This document shows, piece after piece, positions 33,445 to 41,960 of a stretch of 64,000 bases of DNA. The translations under genes and the position numbers were made by a program. The notes below the pieces were generated by a model. The model was not told where the DNA came from and did no database searches. It saw nothing but the letters and a program-made list of their open reading frames with translations. Numbering within the stretch: the stretch's first letter is position 1; each line of letters starts with the position of its first letter. Source of the stretch: Bordetella genomosp. 5 (GTDB lineage: Bacteria > Pseudomonadota > Gammaproteobacteria > Burkholderiales > Burkholderiaceae_B); contig NZ_NEVN01000004.1 in NCBI RefSeq assembly GCF_002261475.1, forward strand, positions 248,001-312,000, written 5' to 3'.

Positions 33445-33661
33445 CCGCCGGCGCGCCGGGGGCGGCGTCCATGCGCCGCGGCCCTCGGTCCGGCCCGGTC
33501 AGGGGAGGATTCGTGCGAGAACACAACGTTTTCCCGGGTTGACACATCTATTTGTGCCATGCCCAATAAAAGTTATTGCAGCGCAACATCGCCAGGCATA
33601 GGATGAGCTTGCAGGCAGTTGAAAGCCTCGCAGTCTCCAAGCGCCTTTTCTCAAGGAGAGC

Positions 33662-33841
33662 ATGATGGGCGATGTGACTCGCAGCAAACCGGCGTCGCGC
33701 CGGACCCGACTTTCCCCTTCCCAAGGCTGGCAACGCTGGCGCGCTGGCGCCGCCGGGGCATTGGGTTTCGTCGGCGATGTGCTGCACGCCATGGATGCCG
33801 GCCGCCGCCAGCATCCCGTCATTTCGGCGTATCGGCGTTGA
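33662..33841 (+). CDS. small basic protein of 59 aa
   Basis: A short frame with a perfect AAGGAG 5 bases before ATGATG. The product MMGDVTRSKPASRRTRLSPS... continues with an Arg/Trp-rich amphipathic stretch (QGWQRWRAGAAGALGFVGDVLHAM) and ends ISAYRR. A -35-like TTGACA lies about 120 bases upstream (33539-33544), with AT-rich sequence at the -10 distance. I know no family. The ribosome-binding site argues for translation; the function is unknown. Confidence 0.5.
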   Translation: MMGDVTRSKPASRRTRLSPSQGWQRWRAGAAGALGFVGDVLHAMDAGRRQHPVISAYRR

Positions 33842-33960
33842 TCGCGGCGCCGCCTCGCGCGGCGTACACGACGATCTGACTCAGGCCAGCCGCGAGGCTG
33901 GCCTGATGCATTTTGCGGCCGACGTGGCGCGAGCCAGGCGCCGGCCGCCTTGCCGCTGAC

Positions 33961-34386
33961 TTACTGCTTCAGCGTGGCGTCCATGGTGATCTTGGCGTTC
34001 AGCACCTTCGACACCGGGCAGCCGGCCTTGGCCTTGGCCGCCGCGTCCTGGAACGCCTTGTCGTCCGCGTTGGGAATGACGGCCTCGACGGTCAGGTGCA
34101 CGGCGGTGATCGAGAAACCGTCATCCGACTTGTCGAGGGTGACCACGGCGGAGGTGGAAATGCGGTCCGCCACCAGTCCGGCTTCGCCCAGCACATTGGA
34201 CAACGCCATCGAGAAGCAGCCGGCATGGGCCGCGCCGATCAGTTCTTCGGGGTTGGTGCCCGGCGCATCCTCGAAGCGGGTATTGAAGCCGTAAGGCTGC
34301 TCCTTCAGCGCGCCGCTCTGCGTCGAGATCGTGCCTTTGCCAGTCTTGAGATCGCCTTTCCAGACGGCGGATGCGGATTTCTTCAT
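33961..34386 (-). CDS. osmC: OsmC-family peroxiredoxin-like protein
   Basis: Thiol-dependent organic hydroperoxide reductase of the OsmC group. The 141-residue protein has both active cysteines, C57 (AAHAGCFSMALS) and C123 (KAGCPVSKVL), and the OsmC start SASAVWKGDLKTGKGTISTQSGAL. A good AGGAG precedes the ATG on the minus strand. It is divergent from the cyclodeaminase-like gene across a 232-base gap without other genes. Confidence 0.94.
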   Translation of the reverse strand: MKKSASAVWKGDLKTGKGTISTQSGALKEQPYGFNTRFEDAPGTNPEELIGAAHAGCFSMALSNVLGEAGLVADRISTSAVVTLDKSDDGFSITAVHLTVEAVIPNADDKAFQDAAAKAKAGCPVSKVLNAKITMDATLKQ

Positions 34387-34618
34387 GAGTCTTACTCCTG
34401 GAGGGATGCGCGCGCGAGGGCGCGGGATAGCGGCGCACCGGCCGGGCCGGCCGCCGCGATGGCTGTTTCATCATATTCGCTCGCGGCTGACTGTCGTGTG
34501 TCCAGGCGTGAGCGGCCGCGGGCGGGCTTGCGGTGATAATGCGGGCACGGTCCGAAGGGCACCGCGCGGCCCGTGCGACGACGCACGCTGCCGCTGGCCA
34601 TCACAGGGAGAGTTCCGC

Positions 34619-35554
34619 ATGCAAGTGATCGATACCGCCGCCACGCAGGGCGCCTTGTCTTTCGACGCCGTGATTCCGGCGCTGCGATCGGCTTTCCAGG
34701 GTGGCTACGTCGTGCCCGCAAGGCACGTGCATGCCATCGAATCGCAGGGGCGGCAGGGCACGTCGCTCATCATGCCGGCCTGGAACGCCGCGGGCTATTT
34801 CGGCGTCAAGGTCATCAATATCTTTCCGGAGAACACGCACGACGGCCTGCCGGGGCTGCATGCCACCTACACGCTTTACAGCGCACGCACGGGCGTGCCG
34901 CTGGCCAGCGTGGACGGCGATATCGTCACCGCCTACCGCACCGCTGGCGCCGCGGCGCTGGGGGCCGATTATCTGGCTCGCCCGGATGCCCGCACCTTGC
35001 TGATCCTCGGCTCGGGCCGGATCGCCAGCCTGGTGGCGCCGGCCATGCGGGCGGTGCGTCCGATCGAGCGCGTGCTGGTGTGGAACGTCCGGGCGCCCGG
35101 CGCCGAGCGGCTGGCTCAGGCGCTGCGAGCGCAGGGCTACGCCGCCGAGGCCGTCACCGACCTCGAGGCGGCGGTCCGGCAGGCCGATATCGTGAGCTGC
35201 GCGACCCTGTCAACCGAGCCGCTGGTGCGGGGCGAATGGCTGCGTCCGGGCACGCACCTGGATCTGATCGGCAGCTTCAAACCCGACATGAAGGAAACGG
35301 ATCCGGATTGCTTCCGCGACAATGCGGTGTACGTCGATACCGACGAGGCGCCGACCAAGTCGGGGGATCTGCTGGCCGCGTTCGAAGCCGGCACGCTGGC
35401 CCGTGATGCCATCCGCGGCACGCTGTTCGACCTGGCGGCGCAGCGCGTGCCGGGCAGGGAGAGCGACGCGGCCATTACCGTGTTCAAGGCCGTGGGCAGC
35501 GCGCTCGAGGATCTTGCGCTGGCCGCGCTGGTCTACGAGCGCGTGAACGCGTGA
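34619..35554 (+). CDS. ornithine cyclodeaminase/mu-crystallin family protein
   Basis: NAD(P)-dependent enzyme family that includes ornithine cyclodeaminase, alanine dehydrogenase (archaeal) and the ectoine-degradation protein EutC. The 311-residue protein has GYFGVKVINIFPENTHDGLPGLHATYTLYSARTGVPLASVDG, the Rossmann motif LLILGSGRIASLVAPAM, and the conserved IGSFKPDMKE block. AGGGAGAG precedes the ATG. It precedes a receptor gene and an ectoine-type ABC transporter, so a role in catabolism of amino-acid-like solutes is plausible but not shown. The stop codon lies in an 8-bp tandem repeat. Confidence 0.9.
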   Translation: MQVIDTAATQGALSFDAVIPALRSAFQGGYVVPARHVHAIESQGRQGTSLIMPAWNAAGYFGVKVINIFPENTHDGLPGLHATYTLYSARTGVPLASVDGDIVTAYRTAGAAALGADYLARPDARTLLILGSGRIASLVAPAMRAVRPIERVLVWNVRAPGAERLAQALRAQGYAAEAVTDLEAAVRQADIVSCATLSTEPLVRGEWLRPGTHLDLIGSFKPDMKETDPDCFRDNAVYVDTDEAPTKSGDLLAAFEAGTLARDAIRGTLFDLAAQRVPGRESDAAITVFKAVGSALEDLALAALVYERVNA

Positions 35555-35567
35555 ACGCGTGAACGCG
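35541..35567. repeat. 8-bp tandem repeat (GCGTGAAC x3) at a stop codon
   Basis: Three copies of GCGTGAAC plus GCG. The TGA stop of the cyclodeaminase-like gene (35552-35554) is in the second copy. Confidence 0.93.
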
Positions 35568-35645
35568 ACCGCCGGCGCTTAGGGCAAAATACCGCGGTCC
35601 GGGCGCCCCGCGCCCACCGCTTTTCTTTCTACTGCAGGTTCCCAC

Positions 35646-36806
35646 ATGAAATTCCTGACCCAGCGCGCCGCTGCCATGATTCTGGCCACCACGATGGCCG
35701 GCTCGGCCGCGGCCGAGATCGTGATCGGCGTGGATGTTTCGACCACCGGCCCGGCCGCGGCGATCGGCATCCAGACCAACAATGCCATTCGCCTCTGGCC
35801 CGCGACGCTGGGCGGCCAGCCCGCGCGTTATGTCGTGCTCGACGACGGCACCGACGTGAGCCGCGCGGTCAAGAACATCCGCAAGCTGACGGCCGAAGAC
35901 AAGGTCGACGCGATCGTGGGACCGAACATCACCGCATCGGCACTGGCCGCGCTCGACGTGCTGGCCGAAACCGGCACGCCGATGGTGGCGCTCGCCGCGT
36001 CGGCCGTGATCGTGGAGCCGGCCTCCGATCCCAAGCGCGCGTGGGCCTTCAAGATGCCGCAGAACGACTCGCTCATGGCGTCGGCGATCGTCGAAGACAT
36101 GAAGAAGAAGGGCTATCGCAACGTCGCCTTCATCGGCTTCGCCGATTCCTACGGCGATTCCTGGTGGAAGGAGTTCGACGCTATTGCGGGCAAGGACCTG
36201 AAGGTGGTCGCGCAGGAGCGCTTCCAGCGCACCGATGCGTCGGTCATGGGCCAGGTACTCAAGGTGATGGCCGCCAAACCGGACGCCGTGCTGATCGCCG
36301 GCTCCGGCACGCCTGCGGCCTTGCCCCAGAAGACGCTGCACGAGCGTGGTTACAAGGGCGCCATCTACCAGACCCACGGCATCGGCACGCTGGAATTCCT
36401 TCAGGTGGGTGGCAAGGACGTGGAGGGCACGCTCTTCCCGACCGGCCCGGGCGTCGTCGCGCGGGAGCTGCCTGACAGCAACCCGGTCAAGCCGGTGGCG
36501 CTCGCTTTCGCCGACAAATACGAGGCTCAGTATGGCGCCAACACCCTCACGCAGTTCGCCGGGGATGCCTACGGCGCCTGGATGCTGCTCGATTCGGCGG
36601 TCACCCGCGCGCTGAAAACCGGCGCCAAGCCGGGCACGCCGGAGTTTCGCAAGGCGCTGCGCGACGCGCTCGAGAACACGCGCGATCTGATCGTGCCCAA
36701 CGGCGTGCTCAACATTTCCGCCCAGAATCACCAGGGCTTCGACGAGCGTGCCCGTGTCATGGGCGTGGTGCGGGACGGCAAATTCGGCTACGCCGGCCAG
36801 AATTAA
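35646..36806 (+). CDS. LivK-type ABC transporter substrate-binding protein
   Basis: Periplasmic receptor of the branched-chain-amino-acid/amide type (Peripla_BP_6). The 386-residue protein has a Sec signal ending around AAAE (residue 24), then IVIGVDVSTTGPAAAIGIQTNN, VDAIVGPNITASALAALDVLAETGTPMVAL and NVAFIGFADSYGDSWW, all typical of the family. No livHMGF genes are adjacent, so it must use a permease elsewhere. A strong terminator follows, separating it from the ehu operon. Confidence 0.92.
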   Translation: MKFLTQRAAAMILATTMAGSAAAEIVIGVDVSTTGPAAAIGIQTNNAIRLWPATLGGQPARYVVLDDGTDVSRAVKNIRKLTAEDKVDAIVGPNITASALAALDVLAETGTPMVALAASAVIVEPASDPKRAWAFKMPQNDSLMASAIVEDMKKKGYRNVAFIGFADSYGDSWWKEFDAIAGKDLKVVAQERFQRTDASVMGQVLKVMAAKPDAVLIAGSGTPAALPQKTLHERGYKGAIYQTHGIGTLEFLQVGGKDVEGTLFPTGPGVVARELPDSNPVKPVALAFADKYEAQYGANTLTQFAGDAYGAWMLLDSAVTRALKTGAKPGTPEFRKALRDALENTRDLIVPNGVLNISAQNHQGFDERARVMGVVRDGKFGYAGQN

Positions 36807-36842
36807 AAAGTTACATTTCCGGTCGGTTTTCCCGGTTTCCCC

Positions 36843-36870
36843 AGGGGCAGGAGCGATCCTGCCCCTTTTT
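36843..36870 (+). terminator. intrinsic terminator after the LivK-type gene
   Basis: Stem AGGGGCAGGA (36843-36852) / TCCTGCCCCT (36857-36866) with loop GCGA and a T run to 36870. Confidence 0.93.
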
Positions 36871-36881
36871 GTTGGAATTTG

Positions 36882-36924
36882 ATTCGTATACGAATGATTT
36901 ATTCGCGTAAGATTTTGATCGAAT
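36882..36924 (+). promoter_or_regulatory. dyad elements upstream of the ehu operon
   Basis: A perfect 14-bp palindrome ATTCGTATACGAAT (36882-36895) is followed by a second, spaced pair ATTCG (36901-36905) ... CGAAT (36920-36924). The region is AT-rich and ends 33 bases before ehuB, so it looks like an operator/promoter. The regulator is unknown. Confidence 0.65.
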
Positions 36925-36957
36925 CCTTTCTGCAACATACGATTTGGGGAGAAAACA

Positions 36958-37887
36958 ATGATGCTGCGCATGCTTCGGACCGCCACCCTGGGCGCTGCTT
37001 TCGTCGGCGCCGGACTGCTGGCCGGCTGCTCGGACTCGGATAAGGGGAGCGGCGCCACGCCCGCGCCCCAGACGGAGAAGCAGACCGGCGCCCAGGACAC
37101 GCTGGCGGCCGCCAAGGCCGCGGGCAAGATCCGTATCGGCTATGCGAACGAGGCGCCGTATGCGTTCATGGACAGCCAGAAGGCGGCCGTGACGGGCGAA
37201 TCGGTCGAGGTGGCGCGCGAGGTGCTCAAGCGGATGGGCGTGAACGAAGTCGAGGGTGTGCTCACCGAATTCGGCTCGCTGATTCCCGGCCTGCAGGCCA
37301 AACGCTTCGACATCATCGCCGCCGGCATGTACGTGACGCCCGAGCGCTGCCAGCAGGTGGCGTTTTCCAATCCGACCTACGGCGTCGATGCCTCTTTCCT
37401 CGTGAAGGAAGGCAATCCCAAGAATCTGCATAGCTACGCCGATGCCGCCAAGCAGGAAGACCTGAAGCTGGGCGTGGTGGTCGGGGCGATCGAGGGTGAT
37501 TACGCGGCCAAGTCGGGTGTGAAGCCCGGCCAGCTGGTCGTGTTTCCTGACGCCGTGAGCGCCTATGCCGGCGTGCAGGCCGGCCGCGCCGATGCCTACG
37601 CGGCCACCTCGCTCACGGTCAATGACCTGCTGCGCAAGGCCGACGGCGGCAGCGGCCTCGAGAAGGCCGAGCCGTTCACCAACCCGGTCATCGACGGCCA
37701 GGACGTGCGTGGCTACGGCGCCTACGGCTTCCGCAAGGAAGACCAGGCGTTCGCGGACGCGTTCAATGCCGAGCTGGCGAAGGTCATCGGCACGCCGGAG
37801 CACGCCAAGATGGTCGAGCCCTTCGGTTTCACCGAAGCAGAGTTGCCCGGCGACGTGACGGCCGCCAAACTTTGCGGCGCCAACTGA
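36958..37887 (+). CDS. ehuB: ectoine/hydroxyectoine-type ABC receptor, lipoprotein form
   Basis: Binding protein of the amino-acid ABC family closest to EhuB by the blocks RIGYANEAPYAFMDSQ, EVLKRMGVNEVEGVLTEFGSLIPGLQAKRFDIIAAGMYVTPERCQQVAFSNPTY and LKLGVVVGAIEGDYA. The 309-residue protein starts with a lipobox signal (GAGLLAGC), so it is probably membrane-tethered, which is unusual for a Gram-negative receptor. GGGGAGAAAA precedes the double ATG. ehuC, ehuD and ehuA follow with tight spacing. Ectoine as ligand is inferred from the family, not proven. Confidence 0.87.
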   Translation: MMLRMLRTATLGAAFVGAGLLAGCSDSDKGSGATPAPQTEKQTGAQDTLAAAKAAGKIRIGYANEAPYAFMDSQKAAVTGESVEVAREVLKRMGVNEVEGVLTEFGSLIPGLQAKRFDIIAAGMYVTPERCQQVAFSNPTYGVDASFLVKEGNPKNLHSYADAAKQEDLKLGVVVGAIEGDYAAKSGVKPGQLVVFPDAVSAYAGVQAGRADAYAATSLTVNDLLRKADGGSGLEKAEPFTNPVIDGQDVRGYGAYGFRKEDQAFADAFNAELAKVIGTPEHAKMVEPFGFTEAELPGDVTAAKLCGAN

Positions 37888-37900
37888 CCGGAGGAGGTCC

Positions 37901-38539
37901 ATGGACATCCTCAACCTGATGCCACCCCTCCTCGAGGGGCTGGAAGTCACGCTGCGCATCATGGCCGGCGCGGCGTTGCTGGCGATTCCGATCGCCGTGC
38001 TCGCCGGCCTGGGGCGGATGTCCTCGCACCTGTGGGTGCGCGGACTCGCCACCGGCTACGTCGAGCTGTTCCGCGGCACGTCGGCGCTGGTGCAGCTGTT
38101 CTGGTTCTTCTACGTGCTGCCCATGTTCGGCGTGAAATTGCCGGCGATGCTGGTGGGCATCGTGGTGCTGGCCGCGAACTCCGGCGCCTACGGCGCTGAA
38201 GTGGTGCGCGGCGCCATCCAGGCGGTGGTCCGAGGTCAGCGCGAAGCGGCGGTCGCCCTGAACATGACGCCGGCGCAGACGATGCGCCGCATCATCCTGC
38301 CCCAGGCCATTCCCGCAATGCTGCCGCCCACCGGCAACCTGTTGATCGAGCTGCTGAAGAACACGGCGCTCGTTTCGCTCATCACCATCACCGACCTGAC
38401 GTTCCGGGGGCAGTTGCTGCGCGGTGAAACGCTGCGCACCACCGAGATCTTCCTGGTGATACTGGGCATGTACTTCGCTGTGGCTTTGGTGATCACGGGC
38501 GGTATCCGCTTGCTTGAGAGGAGGTTCCGGATCCGATGA
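37901..38539 (+). CDS. ehuC: ectoine-type ABC transporter permease
   Basis: Inner-membrane permease of the HisM/GlnP family. The 212-residue protein has five hydrophobic helices and the EAA loop VRGQREAAVALNMTPAQTMRRIILPQAIPAMLPP. GGAGGAGG precedes the ATG. It is 13 bases after ehuB and overlaps ehuD by four bases (ATGA). Confidence 0.9.
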   Translation: MDILNLMPPLLEGLEVTLRIMAGAALLAIPIAVLAGLGRMSSHLWVRGLATGYVELFRGTSALVQLFWFFYVLPMFGVKLPAMLVGIVVLAANSGAYGAEVVRGAIQAVVRGQREAAVALNMTPAQTMRRIILPQAIPAMLPPTGNLLIELLKNTALVSLITITDLTFRGQLLRGETLRTTEIFLVILGMYFAVALVITGGIRLLERRFRIR

Positions 38540-39213
38540 CCGAGCCCATTTTCGACTGGAGTTATGCGGCCGACATCCTGCCCACGCTCGGTTCGGCGCT
38601 GATCGTGACGGTGCAGGCCACCCTGCTCGGCATGGTGGTGGCGGTGACGCTGGGGCTGGTGTTCGCCATGCTGCGCCGATCGCCGCTGGTGTTCGTTTCC
38701 TGGCCCACGGCCATCCTGGTGGAGTTCATCCGCAGCACGCCGTTGCTGGTGCAGATGTACTTCCTTTTCTATGTGTTGCCCAACCTGGGCGTGTCGCTGT
38801 CGCCGCTGACCACCGGGGTGCTGGCATTGGGTCTGCACTATGCGGCCTATTGTTCCGAGGTCTACCGTGCCGGTCTCGAAGGGGTGCCGCGCGGCCAGCT
38901 CGAGGCGGCCACCGCGCTGAACCTCACGCCCTGGCGCACTCTGCGTGACGTCGTGCTGCCGCAGGCGATTCCGCCTGTGGTGCCGGCGCTGGGCAATTAC
39001 CTGGTGGCCATGTTCAAGGACACGCCGCTGCTTTCCGCCATCACGGTGGTGGAGCTGTTGCAGCAGAGCAAGATCCTGGGATCGACGTCGTTCCGCTACA
39101 TCGAACCGCTGACGATGGTGGGCGTCTTCTTCCTGCTGCTCAGCCTGGTGGCGGCATGGGGTGTGCGCCGGCTCGAGGGCCGGCTGAGAATCGTATTTGG
39201 AGGGACGCGATGA
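38536..39213 (+). CDS. ehuD: ectoine-type ABC transporter permease, second subunit
   Basis: Second permease of the transporter (225 residues), with the EAA loop GVPRGQLEAATALNLTPWRTLRDVVLPQAIPPVVPALG. Its start overlaps the ehuC stop, and its own stop overlaps the ehuA start (ATGA at 39210-39213), so the whole set is translationally coupled. Confidence 0.9.
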   Translation: MTEPIFDWSYAADILPTLGSALIVTVQATLLGMVVAVTLGLVFAMLRRSPLVFVSWPTAILVEFIRSTPLLVQMYFLFYVLPNLGVSLSPLTTGVLALGLHYAAYCSEVYRAGLEGVPRGQLEAATALNLTPWRTLRDVVLPQAIPPVVPALGNYLVAMFKDTPLLSAITVVELLQQSKILGSTSFRYIEPLTMVGVFFLLLSLVAAWGVRRLEGRLRIVFGGTR

Positions 39214-39980
39214 GCGCGAGTATCCGCTTGAAGAATCTGCGCAAGAGCTACGGCGAACTGGAGGTGCTGCGCGGCATCGATCTGGAAATCCCGGCGGGCG
39301 AGACCGTGTCCGTCATCGGACCCTCGGGCTCCGGCAAGTCCACGTTGCTGCGCATGCTGATGACGCTGGATCAGCCCACCGATGGCGAGATCGAGATCGA
39401 TGGCGTGCCCATGTGGCACGACGCGCAGGGTCGCCTGCAGAAGCCGCATTCGGCCCACGTGCGCCAGGTGCGCGCCAAGATCGGCATGGTCTTTCAGCAC
39501 TTCAATCTCTTTCCGCACATGACCGTGCTCGGCAACGTGATCGAGGCGCCGATCCACGTGCAGGGGCTGGATCGTGACGAGGCGATCCAGCGGGGCAAGG
39601 AGTACCTCGAGATGGTGGGGCTGGGCGACAAGCTCGATGCTCACCCGGCTCAGTTGTCAGGCGGGCAGAAGCAGCGCGTGGGCATTGCCCGAGCGCTGGC
39701 GATGCGCCCCGACATCATGCTGTTCGACGAAGTGACCTCCGCGCTCGATCCGGAGCTGGTGGGCGGCATTCTGCAGATCCTGCGCGATCTGTCCGCGAAG
39801 CGGACGATGACGATGATCATCGTCACGCACCAGATGAAGTTTGCCGAACGCAGCTCGGATCGCACGCTGTTCTTCGATGCCGGCAACATCGTCGAAGATG
39901 CGGAGTCTTCGGCGCTGTTCGCCAATCCGCGCGAGCCGCGCACGCAGCAGTTCCTGCAGAGCGTGATCGAAGCGGAGTAA
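39210..39980 (+). CDS. ehuA: ectoine-type ABC transporter ATP-binding protein
   Basis: A 256-residue ATPase with Walker A GPSGSGKST, the signature LSGGQKQRVGIARAL, Walker B IMLFDEVTSALD and the H-loop VTHQM. An extended loop (WHDAQGRLQKPHSAHVRQVRAKIGMVFQ) is typical of the EhuA group compared with plain GlnQ. ATG at 39210 is chosen because it overlaps the ehuD stop. It is the last gene of the operon. No eut or doe ectoine-degradation genes follow. Confidence 0.92.
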   Translation: MSASIRLKNLRKSYGELEVLRGIDLEIPAGETVSVIGPSGSGKSTLLRMLMTLDQPTDGEIEIDGVPMWHDAQGRLQKPHSAHVRQVRAKIGMVFQHFNLFPHMTVLGNVIEAPIHVQGLDRDEAIQRGKEYLEMVGLGDKLDAHPAQLSGGQKQRVGIARALAMRPDIMLFDEVTSALDPELVGGILQILRDLSAKRTMTMIIVTHQMKFAERSSDRTLFFDAGNIVEDAESSALFANPREPRTQQFLQSVIEAE

Positions 39981-40068
39981 ACCCGGCGGCCGGCGGCGGC
40001 GCGGCAGGGCTGCGCGGCACCCGGCCGCGCGCTATGCTCCTTGGATACCTCCCGTCGAAGGACTTCCA

Positions 40069-41178
40069 ATGAGTCAATTGTTCACGCCGCAGGCGCTGGG
40101 CTCGATCCAGCTGGCCAACCGCATCGTCATCGCGCCCATGTGCGAGTACTCCGCCGAGAACGGCTGCGCCACCGACTGGCACATGATCCATCTCGGGCAT
40201 CTCGCGCTTTCCGGCGCCGGCCTGCTCTTCACGGAGGCGACGGCGGTGGAGGAGGGTGGCCGGATCTCGCCGGGAGATCTGGGCCTGTACAACGACGCGA
40301 CCGAAGCGGCGCTGGGCAAAGTGGTGGCCGCCATCCGGCGCTACGCGCCCATCCGTCTCGGCATCCAGCTCGGCCATGCGGGCCGCAAGTCATCGAGCAC
40401 GCGTCCCTGGGAGGGCGGTCGCCAACTCCGTCTGGAGGAGGGCGGTTGGGTGGCCGATGCGCCTTCGGCCGTGCCGCACAACGACACGGAGCTGCCCCCG
40501 CGCGCGCTCGATGCCGCGGGCCTGGCGCGCGTGCGCGACGCCTTCGTGGCGGCGGCGGTGCGCGCCGACCATCTGGGTTTCGATGTGATCGAGATCCACG
40601 CCGCGCATGGCTATCTGCTGCACCAGTTCCTGTCGCCGCTGGCGAATCAGCGCGACGACGCCTATGGCGGTTCACTGGCCAATCGCATGCGCTTTCCGAT
40701 CGAGGTGTTCGAGGCGGTGCGGGCCGCGCTCCCGCACGCGGTGCTGGGCGTGCGTGTCTCGGCCACCGACTGGGTCGACGGCGGCTGGGATCCTGCCCAG
40801 ACGGTGCAGTTTCTGCAGGCGCTGAAGCCGCTCGGGTGTGCCTTCGCGGATGTATCGTCGGGCGGCGTGTCGCCGCGCCAGAAGATCACGCTAGGGGCCG
40901 GCTACCAGGTGCCGTTCGCGCGTCAGATCAAGGAAGAGACCGGGCTTCCGACCATGGCCGTCGGGCTGATCACCGAGCCCGCGCAGGCCGAAGCCATCGT
41001 CGCCAACGGCGACGCCGATATGGTGGCGCTGGCGCGCGGCATGTTGTACGACCCGCGCTGGCCCTGGCACGCGGCCGCCGAGCTCGGCGGGCAGGTCAGC
41101 GCGCCGCCGCAGTATTGGCGCTCGCAGCCGCGCGGGCTGTCGGCGCTGTTCGGCGAGACGCGCCACGCCCAGCGTTGA
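40069..41178 (+). CDS. old-yellow-enzyme reductase, XenA/YqjM type
   Basis: FMN-dependent NAD(P)H ene-reductase of 369 residues. The redox-tuning cysteine C25 in IAPMCEYSAENG marks the thermophilic-like XenA/YqjM class. The QLGHAGRKSS and IHAAHGYLLHQFLSPLANQRDDAYGGSLANRMRFPIEV blocks carry substrate and FMN contacts, and the C-terminal WPWHAAAELG is the phosphate-binding/arginine-finger region. It stands alone after the ehu operon. Likely substrates are electrophilic alkenes or xenobiotics, by family. Confidence 0.94.
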   Translation: MSQLFTPQALGSIQLANRIVIAPMCEYSAENGCATDWHMIHLGHLALSGAGLLFTEATAVEEGGRISPGDLGLYNDATEAALGKVVAAIRRYAPIRLGIQLGHAGRKSSSTRPWEGGRQLRLEEGGWVADAPSAVPHNDTELPPRALDAAGLARVRDAFVAAAVRADHLGFDVIEIHAAHGYLLHQFLSPLANQRDDAYGGSLANRMRFPIEVFEAVRAALPHAVLGVRVSATDWVDGGWDPAQTVQFLQALKPLGCAFADVSSGGVSPRQKITLGAGYQVPFARQIKEETGLPTMAVGLITEPAQAEAIVANGDADMVALARGMLYDPRWPWHAAAELGGQVSAPPQYWRSQPRGLSALFGETRHAQR

Positions 41179-41200
41179 GCCGGGCGTAGCGCGGCGATCC

Positions 41201-41878
41201 TCAGGCCGTCGCTTGCGCGTAGGCCTGCGACAGCGACGCGTAGAGGGCGTCGCTGAAGTCGGGCCGGTTGCTGTCGAGCTGGCCGAGCAGGCGGGCGAGG
41301 ACGACGTTGTCTTCTTCGCCCTGCCACAGCTTCACATACGTGCCTTCCTTGTAGCCGTGGTCCTGGCGGAAGATATTGAGCACGTTCTTCGAGACGTACT
41401 GATTGAACGCCTCGGTCCAGCTCAGCTGGCAGGCGGTCATGGTGCACTCGAGCAGCTTGTAGCTGGCGCGCTGGCACACCGCCAGACCGCCGATGAGTTC
41501 GAGCAGATCGGGTACCGGCAGCGCGCTCAGGTCGTAGGTGCGGCCGTCCAGCGTGACGCTGGCCGGGCCGGCCAGATCGTCGACCAGCGTACGCGCGGCG
41601 GCTTCGGTCGAGCCATTCGCGGCGACGATGGTGTGCGACAGATAGAAGTGCAGGATGTCGATCAATTCCATCTGCACTTGCGGCAGGTCCAGCACCTGCT
41701 TTTTCCACCACTTCCAGCCGTGGTGCTCCAGCGCCTCTGCCGATTCCACGAATGCGGCACGCAGGAACCGCGAGCCTCCGTGGACCCAGTCGGGGTTGAT
41801 CTTTGCGTTGAGTTGATCTTGCAGCTTCAGCATCGTGGCTGCTTGGATGGGCGTCAATCCGGCTTGGGGCTGGCTCAC
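41201..41878 (-). CDS. all-alpha dimeric dUTPase-like protein
   Basis: MazG-related dimeric dUTP pyrophosphatase family (dUTPase_2), unrelated to the trimeric Dut. The 225-residue form starts at GTG 41878, with GGAG a few bases upstream; an internal ATG at 41833 would shorten it by 15 residues. Metal ligands are visible in FVESAEALEHHGWKWWKK and QMELIDILHFYL (ExxxE ... ExxD pattern). It faces the reductase gene tail to tail. The pyrophosphatase role is inferred from the motifs. Confidence 0.85.
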   Translation of the reverse strand: MSQPQAGLTPIQAATMLKLQDQLNAKINPDWVHGGSRFLRAAFVESAEALEHHGWKWWKKQVLDLPQVQMELIDILHFYLSHTIVAANGSTEAAARTLVDDLAGPASVTLDGRTYDLSALPVPDLLELIGGLAVCQRASYKLLECTMTACQLSWTEAFNQYVSKNVLNIFRQDHGYKEGTYVKLWQGEEDNVVLARLLGQLDSNRPDFSDALYASLSQAYAQATA

Positions 41879-41960
41879 GGGAACTCCGGTCAGGCTAGAA
41901 ACAATGAGCCCCGCCAGAGGAGGCGGGGCCGGGGCGGGAATGTTAGCACTGCCGCGCGGG

